DNA of 64,000 bases from CAMUQR01 sp963526735 (GCA_963526735.1 CAURNU010000002.1:79303-143302), one strand, 5' to 3'; positions 54,119-62,632 are shown, counted from the first letter of the stretch. Made by a program: numbers and translations. Notes: generated by a model from the letters alone, not told the origin.

Positions 54119-54138
54119 TTAGCTTATTGCTTTAATTC

Positions 54139-54999
54139 TTAAGCAGTTTTGATAGTGGTTTTAACGCCAGAATCACGCACCAAGACCTTATCCAGCAAGA
54201 AACCGAGCACGCCACCAAGTAGCGGTGCAATCACGTATACAACTGCATTCCATTGCCAAGTTTCTTTTGCGAAATCAACAATAGCGATTGACATTGCTGG
54301 GTTAGCAACTGGCAAAGATTTAATATTACCAACCAACATACTCATCAAGAACAACACTGCAAATGTTGAAGTACCGACTACCACAGCTTTTTCGGTTGCG
54401 CTACGTTTCCAAGCTTGTGCCACCATGAAGCTAATTAGGGTTGCACCTAGGAATTCACCGAAGAATACAAACCATTCTTTACCGCTAGCAAGCGCTGGTA
54501 GTTTAAAGATGCTTGGGGTGGTACCACCCAAAGATGCTTGAGTGTTAGTAGTGTCCGCAGCCTGGAGGTATTGAGTTAGCAGAATAACTGCTAGCATTGT
54601 ACCGAGCACTTGAGCGATTGCCACAAGCACCATTTTTTTGGTAGAAATTTTGTGACTAATCCACGCACCAAATGTGAAAATTGGGTTGAAAAATAGCACC
54701 GCAAAACCGCTCAGCGCCAACGCGATACCGATCAAGATCATACCGATCAAGAAGTAGCCGGCATTACCAATCAAGGTCGCATAAGCGAGGGTTAGAAGCA
54801 TGGCGCCGATTAATTCAACGAACAACAACGACAACGTTTTAGCGCTGAAAATACCGTCGATGTCTTTAATAGCGTTAGCTTTTTTGAAGAAATTAGCTTT
54901 TTTAGCTGGAATGTCCTTAGTAACTACAGTAGTGGTAGTTGTTTTTGGAGCAGTCGCAACAGTTTTTTTACTGATTTTTTTGGCTTTTTTAGTTGCCAT
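54139..54999 (-). CDS. Aquaporin-like MIP family protein with a degenerate first NPA
   Basis: 286 residues. A Lys/Thr/Ala-rich cytoplasmic tail (about 1-50) is followed by six hydrophobic segments arranged as two similar halves (FVELIGAMLLTLAYA and FGEFLGATLISFMVA), the hallmark of MIP channels. The second half keeps ANPAMSIAI, whereas the first has NPIFTFGAWI, so NPA is replaced by NPI. It is probably a water or small-solute channel with altered selectivity. The promoter TGGTACAAT is at 55039-55047. SD AAGGAG. The stop is TAA. Confidence 0.8.
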   Translation of the reverse strand: MATKKAKKISKKTVATAPKTTTTTVVTKDIPAKKANFFKKANAIKDIDGIFSAKTLSLLFVELIGAMLLTLAYATLIGNAGYFLIGMILIGIALALSGFAVLFFNPIFTFGAWISHKISTKKMVLVAIAQVLGTMLAVILLTQYLQAADTTNTQASLGGTTPSIFKLPALASGKEWFVFFGEFLGATLISFMVAQAWKRSATEKAVVVGTSTFAVLFLMSMLVGNIKSLPVANPAMSIAIVDFAKETWQWNAVVYVIAPLLGGVLGFLLDKVLVRDSGVKTTIKTA

Positions 55000-55106
55000 A
55001 AATGTATTATCTCCTTCTATATTATAGATTATTTCTATATTGTACCATAAACTCGATATTTTTAAAAATCTTACGCTTATCTCTCCTTTTTTGAGTGGTT
55101 TTTGGT

Positions 55107-55112
55107 TATAAT
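55107..55112 (+). promoter_or_regulatory. Leaderless promoter of enolase
   Basis: TATAAT ends 8 nt before the eno ATG and no SD is present, so the transcript should start within one or two bases of the ATG. Confidence 0.6.
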
Positions 55113-55120
55113 AAATAAGT

Positions 55121-56401
55121 ATGAATACGTTTACAATTAGTCAAATTTTAGCTCGGCAAATCCTCGATTCGCGGGGCAATCCAACCGTTGAGGTTGATGT
55201 TAAACTTACTACCGGCCACAGTGGTCGAGCAGCGGTGCCCAGTGGCGCTAGTACCGGCTCCAAAGAAGCACTCGAACTGCGCGATGGCGGTGACGATTGG
55301 ATGGGTAAAGCCGTCTTGCACGCCGTTAACAACGTCCGCCAAGTGATCGCTCCAGCGGTTTACAATCGGCAATTTCACTCCGTTGCCGAACTTGACCAAC
55401 TGATGATCGAGTTAGACGCTACCCCGACAAAATCTAAGCTCGGCGCTAATGCTATTCTTGGTGTTAGCCTAGCCACCGCTAAAGCCGTCGCCAACGCCTC
55501 AGGTCTCGAGTTCTGGCAGTATTTAGCTCAAATCGCCGGTACCGCCCCATCTCTGCCAATGCCCATGATGAACGTTATGAACGGTGGCGCTCACGCTGAT
55601 GGCTCAAGTGATTTTCAGGAATATATGATTGTGCCGGTTGGCGCACAAGATTTTACACAAGTTTTAAAAATCGGCACTGAAGTTTTCCATAATCTCAAAA
55701 CCGTCCTCAAAAAACGCGGTTATGTCACGACAGTCGGTGACGAAGGTGGATTTGCACCAAGCCTCAAGCATGGTAATCAAGAACCGCTCGAACTCATCGC
55801 CGAAGCCGTCGAGCTTGCGGGTTATCAGCTCGGCACTGATGTTAAATTTGCCTTAGATACCGCCTCCAGTGAAGTCTATCAAGACGGTGTCTATCAGCTT
55901 AAAACCGAGCATCTCAGCCTAACTTCTGAGCAAATGATTGACAAATTCGCTGATTGGACAAATCGCTTCCCAATTGCTTCGATTGAAGACGGTCTGGATG
56001 AAAACGACTGGCAAGGCTGGCAGGAATTAACCGCTCGCCTCGGTGACAAAATTCAGTTAGTGGGCGATGATTTGTTGGTAACCAATCCGCGCATTCTACT
56101 CGAAGCGATTGACAAAAAAGCCTGCAATGCGATTCTCATTAAGCTCAACCAGATCGGCACCCTGAGCGAAACCATCGAAGCCGTCAAAATCGCCCAAAGC
56201 GCTGGCTTTAACGCGATTATTTCCCACCGCTCTGGCGAAACAGAAGATACCACCATTGCTCATTTGGCGGTTGGTTTAGGCGCTGGTCAAATCAAAACTG
56301 GTTCACTTTCACGCACGGATCGTATCTGTAAATACAACGAGATTTTGCGCATTGCCGAAGCTCATCCCGAGCTAAAACTCGCTCAGCCATTTCAGGCTTA
56401 A
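55121..56401 (+). CDS. eno: Enolase
   Basis: 426 residues, full length. RQILDSRGNPTVEVDV at the N-terminus, GAILGVSLA-type loop (here GANAILGVSLATAKA), metal ligands in IEDGLDENDW and LVGDDLLVTN, and the signature ILIKLNQIGTLSET followed by SHRSGETEDTTIAHL. It interconverts 2-phosphoglycerate and phosphoenolpyruvate. It is a lone gene with a -10 box abutting the start. It is the only central glycolytic enzyme in the window. Confidence 0.96.
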   Translation: MNTFTISQILARQILDSRGNPTVEVDVKLTTGHSGRAAVPSGASTGSKEALELRDGGDDWMGKAVLHAVNNVRQVIAPAVYNRQFHSVAELDQLMIELDATPTKSKLGANAILGVSLATAKAVANASGLEFWQYLAQIAGTAPSLPMPMMNVMNGGAHADGSSDFQEYMIVPVGAQDFTQVLKIGTEVFHNLKTVLKKRGYVTTVGDEGGFAPSLKHGNQEPLELIAEAVELAGYQLGTDVKFALDTASSEVYQDGVYQLKTEHLSLTSEQMIDKFADWTNRFPIASIEDGLDENDWQGWQELTARLGDKIQLVGDDLLVTNPRILLEAIDKKACNAILIKLNQIGTLSETIEAVKIAQSAGFNAIISHRSGETEDTTIAHLAVGLGAGQIKTGSLSRTDRICKYNEILRIAEAHPELKLAQPFQA

Positions 56402-56428
56402 GATAAATTATTTAACCTTGACCGTTCA

Positions 56429-56457
56429 TTGACTTTTGAGTAATTTTATGCTATAAT
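56429..56457 (+). promoter_or_regulatory. Orphan promoter downstream of enolase
   Basis: TTGACT (56429-56434), 17-bp spacer, TGC-TATAAT (56452-56457). This is one of the best promoters in the window, with no gene following on the plus strand. Confidence 0.7.
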
Positions 56458-56463
56458 TAAAGA

Positions 56464-56515
56464 GTACCATTAGTCATTTATTTAAAAATTCACTCACCAA
56501 CGTGAGTGAATTTTT
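56464..56515 (+). ncRNA. Candidate small RNA of about 52 nt
   Basis: The predicted start near 56464 is followed by about 20 A/T-rich nt and then a strong terminator. The layout matches the candidate at 54063: orphan promoter, short body and terminator between convergent genes. Confidence 0.42.
56485..56515. terminator. Bidirectional intrinsic terminator
   Basis: AAAATTCACTCAC-CAAC-GTGAGTGAATTTT stem with a T run, between eno and the minus-strand membrane-protein gene. Confidence 0.88.
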
Positions 56516-56533
56516 GGTTTGTATTGATCTTGG

Positions 56534-57253
56534 TTAGTGGCGAGATTTTAAACTTCGTGGCGCCACACCTGTTACCAAAGCAATTGCTAACAGCACCGCA
56601 AAACCACACATAATTGACGGAATACCATCGATTGTTACTGAATTAACTAAATTAACCGCAGTCGTTGGCACCATAAACAACAAATATCCCAGTCCCAGTG
56701 CATATAAAGCCCGACGCCGAGCTTGGTCTTGCTGTTTTGCCACCCAGAAGCACAACCACAGCCCGACCAGCAACCAGCCATAATAATAAAATCCATAAGC
56801 CTCCGCGGCCGTCGCACCAACTTTAAAAATCACATAATTACCAAGGCATTGATCAAACACCACACTAGCACTACCGAACAAGAAAAAGCCAATAAACAGC
56901 GCGCCGGTCAAATAAGCCACCGTCGGTAGCTGTTGAAAGCGCGGTTTTTTCACCTGATGATTGAGCATACTGACCGCCAAATGCACGCCCAGTGGTGGTA
57001 GCATACTAATTGAGATAAAGCCCAGCCGTGACCAAAAATCACCACTTAGACCCATCCAACCTTCACAAACATTCGCCTCGGCCAGTTGGAACAGTGCCAA
57101 AAACACCAACAGAGCTATAATCAAGCGACTTAGCTTGTCGGTTTTGTATTTGAGCCAAACCCACAGCGCGCCAGCAATTTCCAACACAAAAGTCGCAATC
57201 ATCACTGGTGGAGAAAAACAATATAATTTCAGTGGTGATTTTTTATTAAACAT
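56534..57253 (-). CDS. Seven-helix membrane protein, sensor-N-terminus-like
   Basis: 239 residues from the ATG at 57253, which has an AAGGAG SD. The longer start at 57313 lacks one. About seven hydrophobic segments span the whole protein, with short loops. The pattern (ISMLPPLGVHLAVSML, FYYYGWLLVGLWL) resembles the membrane input region of histidine kinases, but no kinase domain follows. It could be a free-standing sensor or transporter-like protein. Function unknown. Confidence 0.65.
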   Translation of the reverse strand: MFNKKSPLKLYCFSPPVMIATFVLEIAGALWVWLKYKTDKLSRLIIALLVFLALFQLAEANVCEGWMGLSGDFWSRLGFISISMLPPLGVHLAVSMLNHQVKKPRFQQLPTVAYLTGALFIGFFLFGSASVVFDQCLGNYVIFKVGATAAEAYGFYYYGWLLVGLWLCFWVAKQQDQARRRALYALGLGYLLFMVPTTAVNLVNSVTIDGIPSIMCGFAVLLAIALVTGVAPRSLKSRH

Positions 57254-57388
57254 AATAGCTCCTTCTGGTTTTAATATTTGGCTTATTTTAGCATAAAAAA
57301 CCTCTAGCGACAATCAAGAACCGTCAATGGCTCTTTTTGCCACCGCCACCATGTTCAAGAACCTCATATCGACATCACATTGGATAAA

Positions 57389-59446
57389 CTATTCACCAAT
57401 CAGCGCCAAAAATTCCGCCTCGCTCAACACCCGTATACCAAACTGCTGAGCCTTCGCTAGCTTCGCCGAGCCGACCTTACCACCAACTACTAGATAAGTC
57501 GTGTCCTTCGTAATAGCTTTTTGGAATTCGCCCCCCAAAGCTTCGATTTTGAGCGATGCTTGATCACGAGACATTGCACTCAACGTGCCAGTGATAACAA
57601 ATTTTTGGCCAGATAATTGCCCGTCGGTTTTGGCGTGATGCACTGGCTCCACGCCTGCCTCCAGCAGTTTTTCGAGTAAGCGTTGGTTATGCACGTTTTT
57701 AAACCAGCTCACCACGCTTTCCGCCACCACCTCGCCGATACCATCGACATTACGTAGTTGGTCAAAATCCAGCTGAGTAATCGCCTCGATAGTAGTGAAT
57801 TGATCCGCCAAATCCCGGGCGGTTTTACTACCAACATGACGAATCCCCAACCCAAAAATAAAGCGTGCCAGATCCGGCTGTTTAGCCCGAGCAATCGCCG
57901 TCAGCAAATTATCGGCCGACTTATCCGCAAAACGCTCCAGCCCCAATAAATCTTCACGATCCAAATGATAAATATCCGCTACATCGTGTACCAGACCACT
58001 CTCCACCAGCAAACCAGCATTAGCCTCGCCTAAGCCATCAATATCCAGCGCTTCTTTTGAAGCATAGTGCTCCAGCGCTAGCTTTAACATCTCTTGATTA
58101 TGGACGAACTCATCAGTTTGTTTCAGTCGATAGACCGCTTCACCCTTGGGTCGCTCAAACACTGCGCCCGGAAACTGCTCGGCCAGCGCTCGCTCAAAGT
58201 TAAACGCCTGACTTTCCGCTGGCCTCAGCGACAACAATACCTCCTCAACTTGCGGAATAATATCACCCGCTTTATAAATCACCACCGTATCCCCAATACG
58301 CACATCCTTGCGAGCAATCTCATCAGCATTATGCAAGCTCGCATGCTGGACAGTTGTCCCGGCTAAACTAACCGGCTCAAAAATTGCCACCGGAGTTGCT
58401 GCCCCAGTTCGCCCCAGTCGAATTTGAATATCGCGCACAATCGTGGTAGTTTGTTCGGCTGGATATTTAAAAGCTACCGCCCCGCGTGGAGTTTTACCGA
58501 CCACGCCTAACTGGGCAAAATCAGCTCGATTATTTAGTTTAATCACCGCACCATCAGTATTAAAATCCAGTTCGTGACGTTTATTTTCCCATGTTTTTAA
58601 GAAATTCATCAGTTCTGACAAATCACGACATACCTGTGCCGACTGATTACAAACAATGCCAACTTCACGCATCATTTGGTAAGCGAGCTGGTTAGTTGGC
58701 ACCTCACTCGGATCTTGACGCAACACATCATAACCGATAAATCTCAGTGGTCGCGAGGCCACTAGCTCACTGTCGAGTTGGCGAATCGTCCCAGCTGCCA
58801 GGTTGCGTGGATTAGCAAATTCTGGTTTTCCTTCAGCGCGCTGAGCTTGATTTAAACGTTTAAAATCAGCTTTAAAAATCACAATTTCACCACGAATCTC
58901 AGTTCGGCCTTTTAATAACTCCGGAAACTGATCAGTTGCTCGCAAGCGCAATGGCAAATTAGCAATTGTTCGTACATTTTGCGTAACATCTTCGCCCACT
59001 CGCGAGTCACCACGCGTCACCGCTTGCGTCAGCACCCCGTCTTGGTAAATCACCGCACAAGCTAGGCCGTCCATCTTTATGTCAGTCCAGTATTCCATCG
59101 AAGTAGCCCGTTCAGCTGGCAATAATTTGGCAATCCGCGCCTGCCAAGCTCTAATTTCTTCCTCGGAAAACACATCCGCCAAACTAATCATTGGCACTTG
59201 ATGCGTGACTTTATTAAATTTATCGAGCGCTTGTCCGGCTACTTTTTGCGTCGGGCTGTCTGGCGTAATTAGCTCTGGAAATTGCTCCTCCAACTGCGAT
59301 AATTCATGCTTCAAGCTATCCGCCGCCGCCTCACTCATCAGTGATTCATCCAGCACATGATAATGATATCGATAATCATCAATCAACTGGCGTAATTTTG
59401 CTACTCGTTCCTGAGCTTGTTCGAAATTAAGCTGGTTGCGACTCAT
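57389..59446 (-). CDS. ligA: NAD-dependent DNA ligase LigA without zinc-finger cysteines
   Basis: 685 residues from the ATG at 59446. Domain Ia (about 1-75), adenylation domain with the catalytic Lys in IKMDGLACAVIY (about 123), then the OB fold, tandem HhH (about 500-590) and C-terminal BRCT (about 605-685, SGQKFVITGTLSAMSRDQ). Where other LigA proteins have a Cys4 zinc finger (between GDIIPQVEEV and LDIDGLG) this one has FPGAVFERPKGEAVYRL and no cysteine at all. The region keeps its length, so the fold may persist without zinc. It overlaps the upstream gene by 20 bp. The stop is TAG. Confidence 0.94.
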   Translation of the reverse strand: MSRNQLNFEQAQERVAKLRQLIDDYRYHYHVLDESLMSEAAADSLKHELSQLEEQFPELITPDSPTQKVAGQALDKFNKVTHQVPMISLADVFSEEEIRAWQARIAKLLPAERATSMEYWTDIKMDGLACAVIYQDGVLTQAVTRGDSRVGEDVTQNVRTIANLPLRLRATDQFPELLKGRTEIRGEIVIFKADFKRLNQAQRAEGKPEFANPRNLAAGTIRQLDSELVASRPLRFIGYDVLRQDPSEVPTNQLAYQMMREVGIVCNQSAQVCRDLSELMNFLKTWENKRHELDFNTDGAVIKLNNRADFAQLGVVGKTPRGAVAFKYPAEQTTTIVRDIQIRLGRTGAATPVAIFEPVSLAGTTVQHASLHNADEIARKDVRIGDTVVIYKAGDIIPQVEEVLLSLRPAESQAFNFERALAEQFPGAVFERPKGEAVYRLKQTDEFVHNQEMLKLALEHYASKEALDIDGLGEANAGLLVESGLVHDVADIYHLDREDLLGLERFADKSADNLLTAIARAKQPDLARFIFGLGIRHVGSKTARDLADQFTTIEAITQLDFDQLRNVDGIGEVVAESVVSWFKNVHNQRLLEKLLEAGVEPVHHAKTDGQLSGQKFVITGTLSAMSRDQASLKIEALGGEFQKAITKDTTYLVVGGKVGSAKLAKAQQFGIRVLSEAEFLALIGE

Positions 59447-60581
59447 CTTCAATTAACCTTCGGTATAAGAAATAGATATAAACATAAGTCCAAATCAACG
59501 AGCCGACCGACAAAACCGTCACCACCGCTGGAATTACCGGTACGTTTTTAAACCACTCCCATTTTTCGCTGAGTTTGCCATAAAGGAGCGCAATCGGTAA
59601 CGCCGTCACCGCCCACACGCCAATCACTTGCATCAAATGCCAAATCAACCGAAAGAGAATCTTCAATCGTCGCCCAATTGTTAAATCGCCAGCAATTTTA
59701 ATCGCTTGCAATGGACTAATTCCCGGTAAAGTCGCCACAATCAACGCCAAAAAACTGCCTTCAACCCAATAAATAGTGAGCGACACAATCAATACTAACG
59801 CCGACTGTAGCAACATCATTCCTAAACCATCTGTCACGGTATTACTGCCGACCGCTGCCGCATAAAAAATCGTAAAAATTAACAGTGGCATCAACTGCAA
59901 CAACATATAGACCGCCACCAGCATCGTGGCGACTAGTGGACCACACGCATTATACAAACTATCGCGAAAACTCACTTTGCGTCCCGCTAATCGATTGCGT
60001 AAATACCAAACCGTCACTAGCCACGCCACCATGAATAAGAACCCAGTCAGCATTTGTTTACCTTCAGTGTCAACTGGGTTAAATCCGCCACTGCTAGCCG
60101 TCGAGATCAAAAGCAAACTAGTTTTAAAAAAATTATCGCCTAGGCTGTTGCCACCTTGGTAGGTTTTATCAAGGGCAGTTTTAAGATTATTGTAGCGTTC
60201 TTGGGGAGTTACGCCAGTTAACAAAATACCCGCCACAAGAGTTACCGCAAGTAACGTCAAAAAGAAACGTCGTTCGCGCCATAATTGTTTTAAAATCATC
60301 CGTGAAAACCGAAAATAGCCTTCAATTTGCAGAGGTCGCTGGTGCATTTTACGCGGTGTGTGGCGAAAACTGCGATGCGGTCGGCGAGATTTATGGTCTT
60401 TGATAGCAGACCTAAGCGCACCGAACGCACTCATGAATGATTTTTTAATCATCGCCAGCGGACGGATTTTGACTGGCTTTTTAGTAGTTGCTTGAGGCGT
60501 GTTTTCGGTAGCTTTAACAGCTTTCGTTTTTTTAGCTTTTGAATCCTTTTTAGGAGCTGAAGTTTTTTTCGTCTTAGCCAT
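59427..60581 (-). CDS. Polytopic membrane protein with basic N-terminus
   Basis: 384 residues. A Lys/Ala/Thr-rich tail (about 1-90), then about six transmembrane helices (first near 97-115) with an extracellular loop near 115-165. No catalytic motif or family recognised; proteins of this build are common and uncharacterised in CPR genomes. It starts 3 bp after htpX and overlaps ligA, so it is part of the lemA-htpX-membrane protein-ligA run. Confidence 0.68.
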   Translation of the reverse strand: MAKTKKTSAPKKDSKAKKTKAVKATENTPQATTKKPVKIRPLAMIKKSFMSAFGALRSAIKDHKSRRPHRSFRHTPRKMHQRPLQIEGYFRFSRMILKQLWRERRFFLTLLAVTLVAGILLTGVTPQERYNNLKTALDKTYQGGNSLGDNFFKTSLLLISTASSGGFNPVDTEGKQMLTGFLFMVAWLVTVWYLRNRLAGRKVSFRDSLYNACGPLVATMLVAVYMLLQLMPLLIFTIFYAAAVGSNTVTDGLGMMLLQSALVLIVSLTIYWVEGSFLALIVATLPGISPLQAIKIAGDLTIGRRLKILFRLIWHLMQVIGVWAVTALPIALLYGKLSEKWEWFKNVPVIPAVVTVLSVGSLIWTYVYIYFLYRRLIEDESQPA

Positions 60582-60584
60582 AAC

Positions 60585-61466
60585 CTAGAATTGTCCTGCC
60601 ATTTGTTGCAACCGTGCGATACGTTCCTCAATTGGTGGATGAGTGCTGGTCATTTTCGACAACCAGCCTTTTTTGAGCGGATTATTGATGTACATATTAG
60701 CCATTGATGGATTTTGATTGCGTAAAATCGTCTTATTCTCGGATAATTTTGTTAAAGCACTAGCTAGTGATTCTGGATCGCGCGTAGTCAGCGCCGCGGT
60801 TGCATCGGCTAAATACTCCCGATTACGGCTCACTGCCATCTGCACCATCATTGCAATAATCGGCCCAAAGATCGCGGCTACAATTGCCACTACCAACAAG
60901 ATAACTCCCGCTCCGTCGTCATCTGAGTCTCCCGCTCCGCGAATCGCAATCCTCAGACCAATATCACATAACACCGAAATCGCTGCCACCAGCCCAAAGG
61001 CAATCATACTAACTTTAATATCGTAATTGCCGACGTGCGCCATTTCATGCGCCATCACTCCTTCTAGCTCACGATCAGTCATCATGTCAATCAACCCAGT
61101 AGTGGCCGCCACGGCAGCATGTTGAGGATCGCGCCCCGTAGCAAAAGCATTTGGCGATGGATCATCAATCACATAAACCTTTGGCATCGGCAACCCAGTG
61201 GTAATCGACAGATTCTCGACAATCCGATAAAATCGTGGATTATCACGCAGTTCAATTGGCTTGGCACCCGCCATAAACAGCGCCATTTTTGAGGCAATAA
61301 AATATTGAATAAAAGCATAAACCAGTGCGGCTAGAATCACATACAACGAAATATAAACTTCACCCGCTAAGCTCGCAATGAGCACTGATAGCCCAGCAAT
61401 CAGCCCCAAAAACACCAGCATAATCAGCCAAGTTTTACGTTTATTTGCATCAATTTCTTTATACAT
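60585..61466 (-). CDS. htpX: HtpX family membrane zinc protease
   Basis: 293 residues, M48B peptidase. Two N-terminal helices (about 15-55), the zinc motif GVMAHEMAHVGNYD (HExxH, about 137-150), two further helices (about 152-215) and the third ligand region SRNREYLADATAA. It degrades damaged membrane proteins. It follows lemA, the widespread lemA-htpX pairing. The stop is TAG. Confidence 0.93.
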   Translation of the reverse strand: MYKEIDANKRKTWLIMLVFLGLIAGLSVLIASLAGEVYISLYVILAALVYAFIQYFIASKMALFMAGAKPIELRDNPRFYRIVENLSITTGLPMPKVYVIDDPSPNAFATGRDPQHAAVAATTGLIDMMTDRELEGVMAHEMAHVGNYDIKVSMIAFGLVAAISVLCDIGLRIAIRGAGDSDDDGAGVILLVVAIVAAIFGPIIAMMVQMAVSRNREYLADATAALTTRDPESLASALTKLSENKTILRNQNPSMANMYINNPLKKGWLSKMTSTHPPIEERIARLQQMAGQF

Positions 61467-61497
61467 AGTCTAGTCTCACCTCTGTTCTGGCAAGGCG

Positions 61498-61529
61498 AGC
61501 GACTGATTATTTAAACAACCAGTCGCTCC
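61498..61529 (-). other. Stem-loop between lemA and htpX
   Basis: GAGCGACTG/CAGTCGCTC, 9 bp with a 14-nt A/T-rich loop. On the coding (minus) strand it is followed by G/C-rich sequence and not a T run, so it is more likely an mRNA-processing or stability element than a terminator. The T run (CACCTTTTTT) follows it only on the plus strand. Confidence 0.6.
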
Positions 61530-61557
61530 ACCTTTTTTATCTAATTAGTTTATAGTC

Positions 61558-62124
61558 TTAAAACTGTACTTCTGGCGCTTCTTCGATTTTGGCGCGGTCT
61601 TCAACTTCGAAGAATTCGCGTTTTTCAAATTTGAACATACCAGCGATAATGTTAGCTGGGAACACAGCGATTTGAATATTGTAATCTTTAGTACCAGCGT
61701 TGTAGAAGCGACGAGCTGCTTGAATCTTGTGCTCAGTGTCTTCTAATTGAGTTTGCAGTTGCAAGAAGTTCTCGTTGGCCTTTAATTCTGGGTAGCTTTC
61801 AGCCACAGCAAACAGACTTTTGAGTGCCATTTGCATTTGACCTTCTGCGGCCGCCGTTTCTTCGACAGTTTTTGCGCTCATGATACCAGCACGAGCTTCA
61901 GTCACCATCGCAAACGTTTCGTTCTCATGCTTAGCGTAACCTTTGACGGTATTGACTAAGTTTGGAATCAAATCAGCGCGATATTTGAGCTGAATTGTGA
62001 TATCACTCCACGCTTCTTCAACGCGAGTTCTGAGAGTGATAAGCTTGTTGTAAACGCCAATGATAAAAGCCACAATCATCACAATGACGACTACGACAAT
62101 CAAGGCAATTAGTTTTCCATCCAT
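61558..62124 (-). CDS. lemA: LemA family protein
   Basis: 188 residues. One N-terminal transmembrane helix (about 5-24, ending YNKLITLRTRVEEAWSDI) and a long four-helix bundle with AKHENETFAMVTEARAG and RRFYNAGTKDYNI, which are family signatures. Function is poorly known; it is commonly linked to HtpX. SD AAAGGAG; promoter at 62154-62182. Confidence 0.93.
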   Translation of the reverse strand: MDGKLIALIVVVVIVMIVAFIIGVYNKLITLRTRVEEAWSDITIQLKYRADLIPNLVNTVKGYAKHENETFAMVTEARAGIMSAKTVEETAAAEGQMQMALKSLFAVAESYPELKANENFLQLQTQLEDTEHKIQAARRFYNAGTKDYNIQIAVFPANIIAGMFKFEKREFFEVEDRAKIEEAPEVQF

Positions 62125-62153
62125 GTGGTAAATCTCCTTTTGTTATGCTAATT

Positions 62154-62182
62154 ATTATACTTATTTTTAAATGTAAAGGCAA
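62154..62182 (-). promoter_or_regulatory. lemA promoter
   Basis: TTGCCT (62177-62182), 17-bp spacer, TATAAT (62154-62159) on the minus strand. Confidence 0.65.
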
Positions 62183-62200
62183 TGATTTTTGCGCAAATAA

Positions 62201-62222
62201 AATAAGCCTCTCGAGGCTTATT
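62201..62222 (-). terminator. Terminator of the tRNA-Cys/tRNA-Leu unit
   Basis: AATAAGCCT-CTCG-AGGCTTATT followed by TTATTT on the minus strand, just after tRNA-Leu. Confidence 0.85.
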
Positions 62223-62233
62223 TTGATGATTTC

Positions 62234-62321
62234 TGGTGCGCAGAGCGGGACTTGAACCCGCACAGCTGTTTAGGCCAAGGGATTTTAAGTCCCTCGTGTC
62301 TACCAATTCCACCATCCGCGC
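62234..62321 (-). tRNA. tRNA-Leu (anticodon UAA)
   Basis: 88 nt including an encoded CCA. Acceptor arms GCGCGGA and TCTGCGC pair, a long variable arm is present, and the anticodon loop CTTAAAA sits on a GGGA/TCCC stem. The T-arm is canonical (GGGTTCAAGTCCC). Confidence 0.95.
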
Positions 62322-62433
62322 ATAATTTCAAAACAAATTGTTAAGTTCGACTAGCGGTGGTGTGATTAGTAGACAATGTCTACGATTTTTATCTTTGGAA
62401 TCTAACGATTCCGCCACCATCCGCGCATAATTT
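62309..62433 (-). repeat. 20-bp direct repeat of the tRNA-Leu 5' end (partial tRNA copy)
   Basis: The 20 bp at 62309-62328, covering the 5' end of tRNA-Leu plus 7 bp upstream, recur exactly at 62414-62433. From the second copy the minus strand continues with TGGTGGCGGAATC, still tRNA-Leu-like, then diverges. No complete tRNA fold is possible there, so it is a decayed partial copy in the spacer between tRNA-Cys and tRNA-Leu. Confidence 0.75.
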
Positions 62434-62463
62434 ATCTGATTGTTAAAACTAACAATATCTTTG

Positions 62464-62537
62464 TGGAGGCACCTACCAGAGTCGAACTGGTCTACACGGT
62501 TTTGCAGACCGCTGCGTAACCGCTCCGCCAAGGCGCC
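62464..62537 (-). tRNA. tRNA-Cys (anticodon GCA)
   Basis: 74 nt with encoded CCA. GGCGCCT/AGGTGCC acceptor, anticodon loop CTGCAAA on a GCGGT/ACCGT stem, T-loop TTCGACT. Promoter TGC-TATAAT at 62548-62556 upstream on the minus strand. Confidence 0.95.
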
Positions 62538-62603
62538 ACCTCACTTGATTATAGCATTTTTATAGCACAAAATAAAGACTTTCTGCGAAATCACCAAACC
62601 CGC

Positions 62604-62632
62604 TTGAAAAAGACCTCGCTTTTTGTTAAAAT
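62604..62632 (+). promoter_or_regulatory. tRNA-Phe promoter
   Basis: TTGAAA (62604-62609), 17-bp spacer, TGT-TAAAAT (62627-62632), 11 bp before the tRNA. Confidence 0.7.

Noticed and set aside
54064..56466. Shared AAGAGTA near the 5' ends of the two small-RNA candidates
   Set aside because: A 7-nt match at different offsets from the -10 boxes is within chance for A-rich sequence.
61498..61529. Terminator between lemA and htpX
   Set aside because: On the transcribed minus strand the stem is followed by G/C-rich sequence, not T residues; the T run is on the wrong side.
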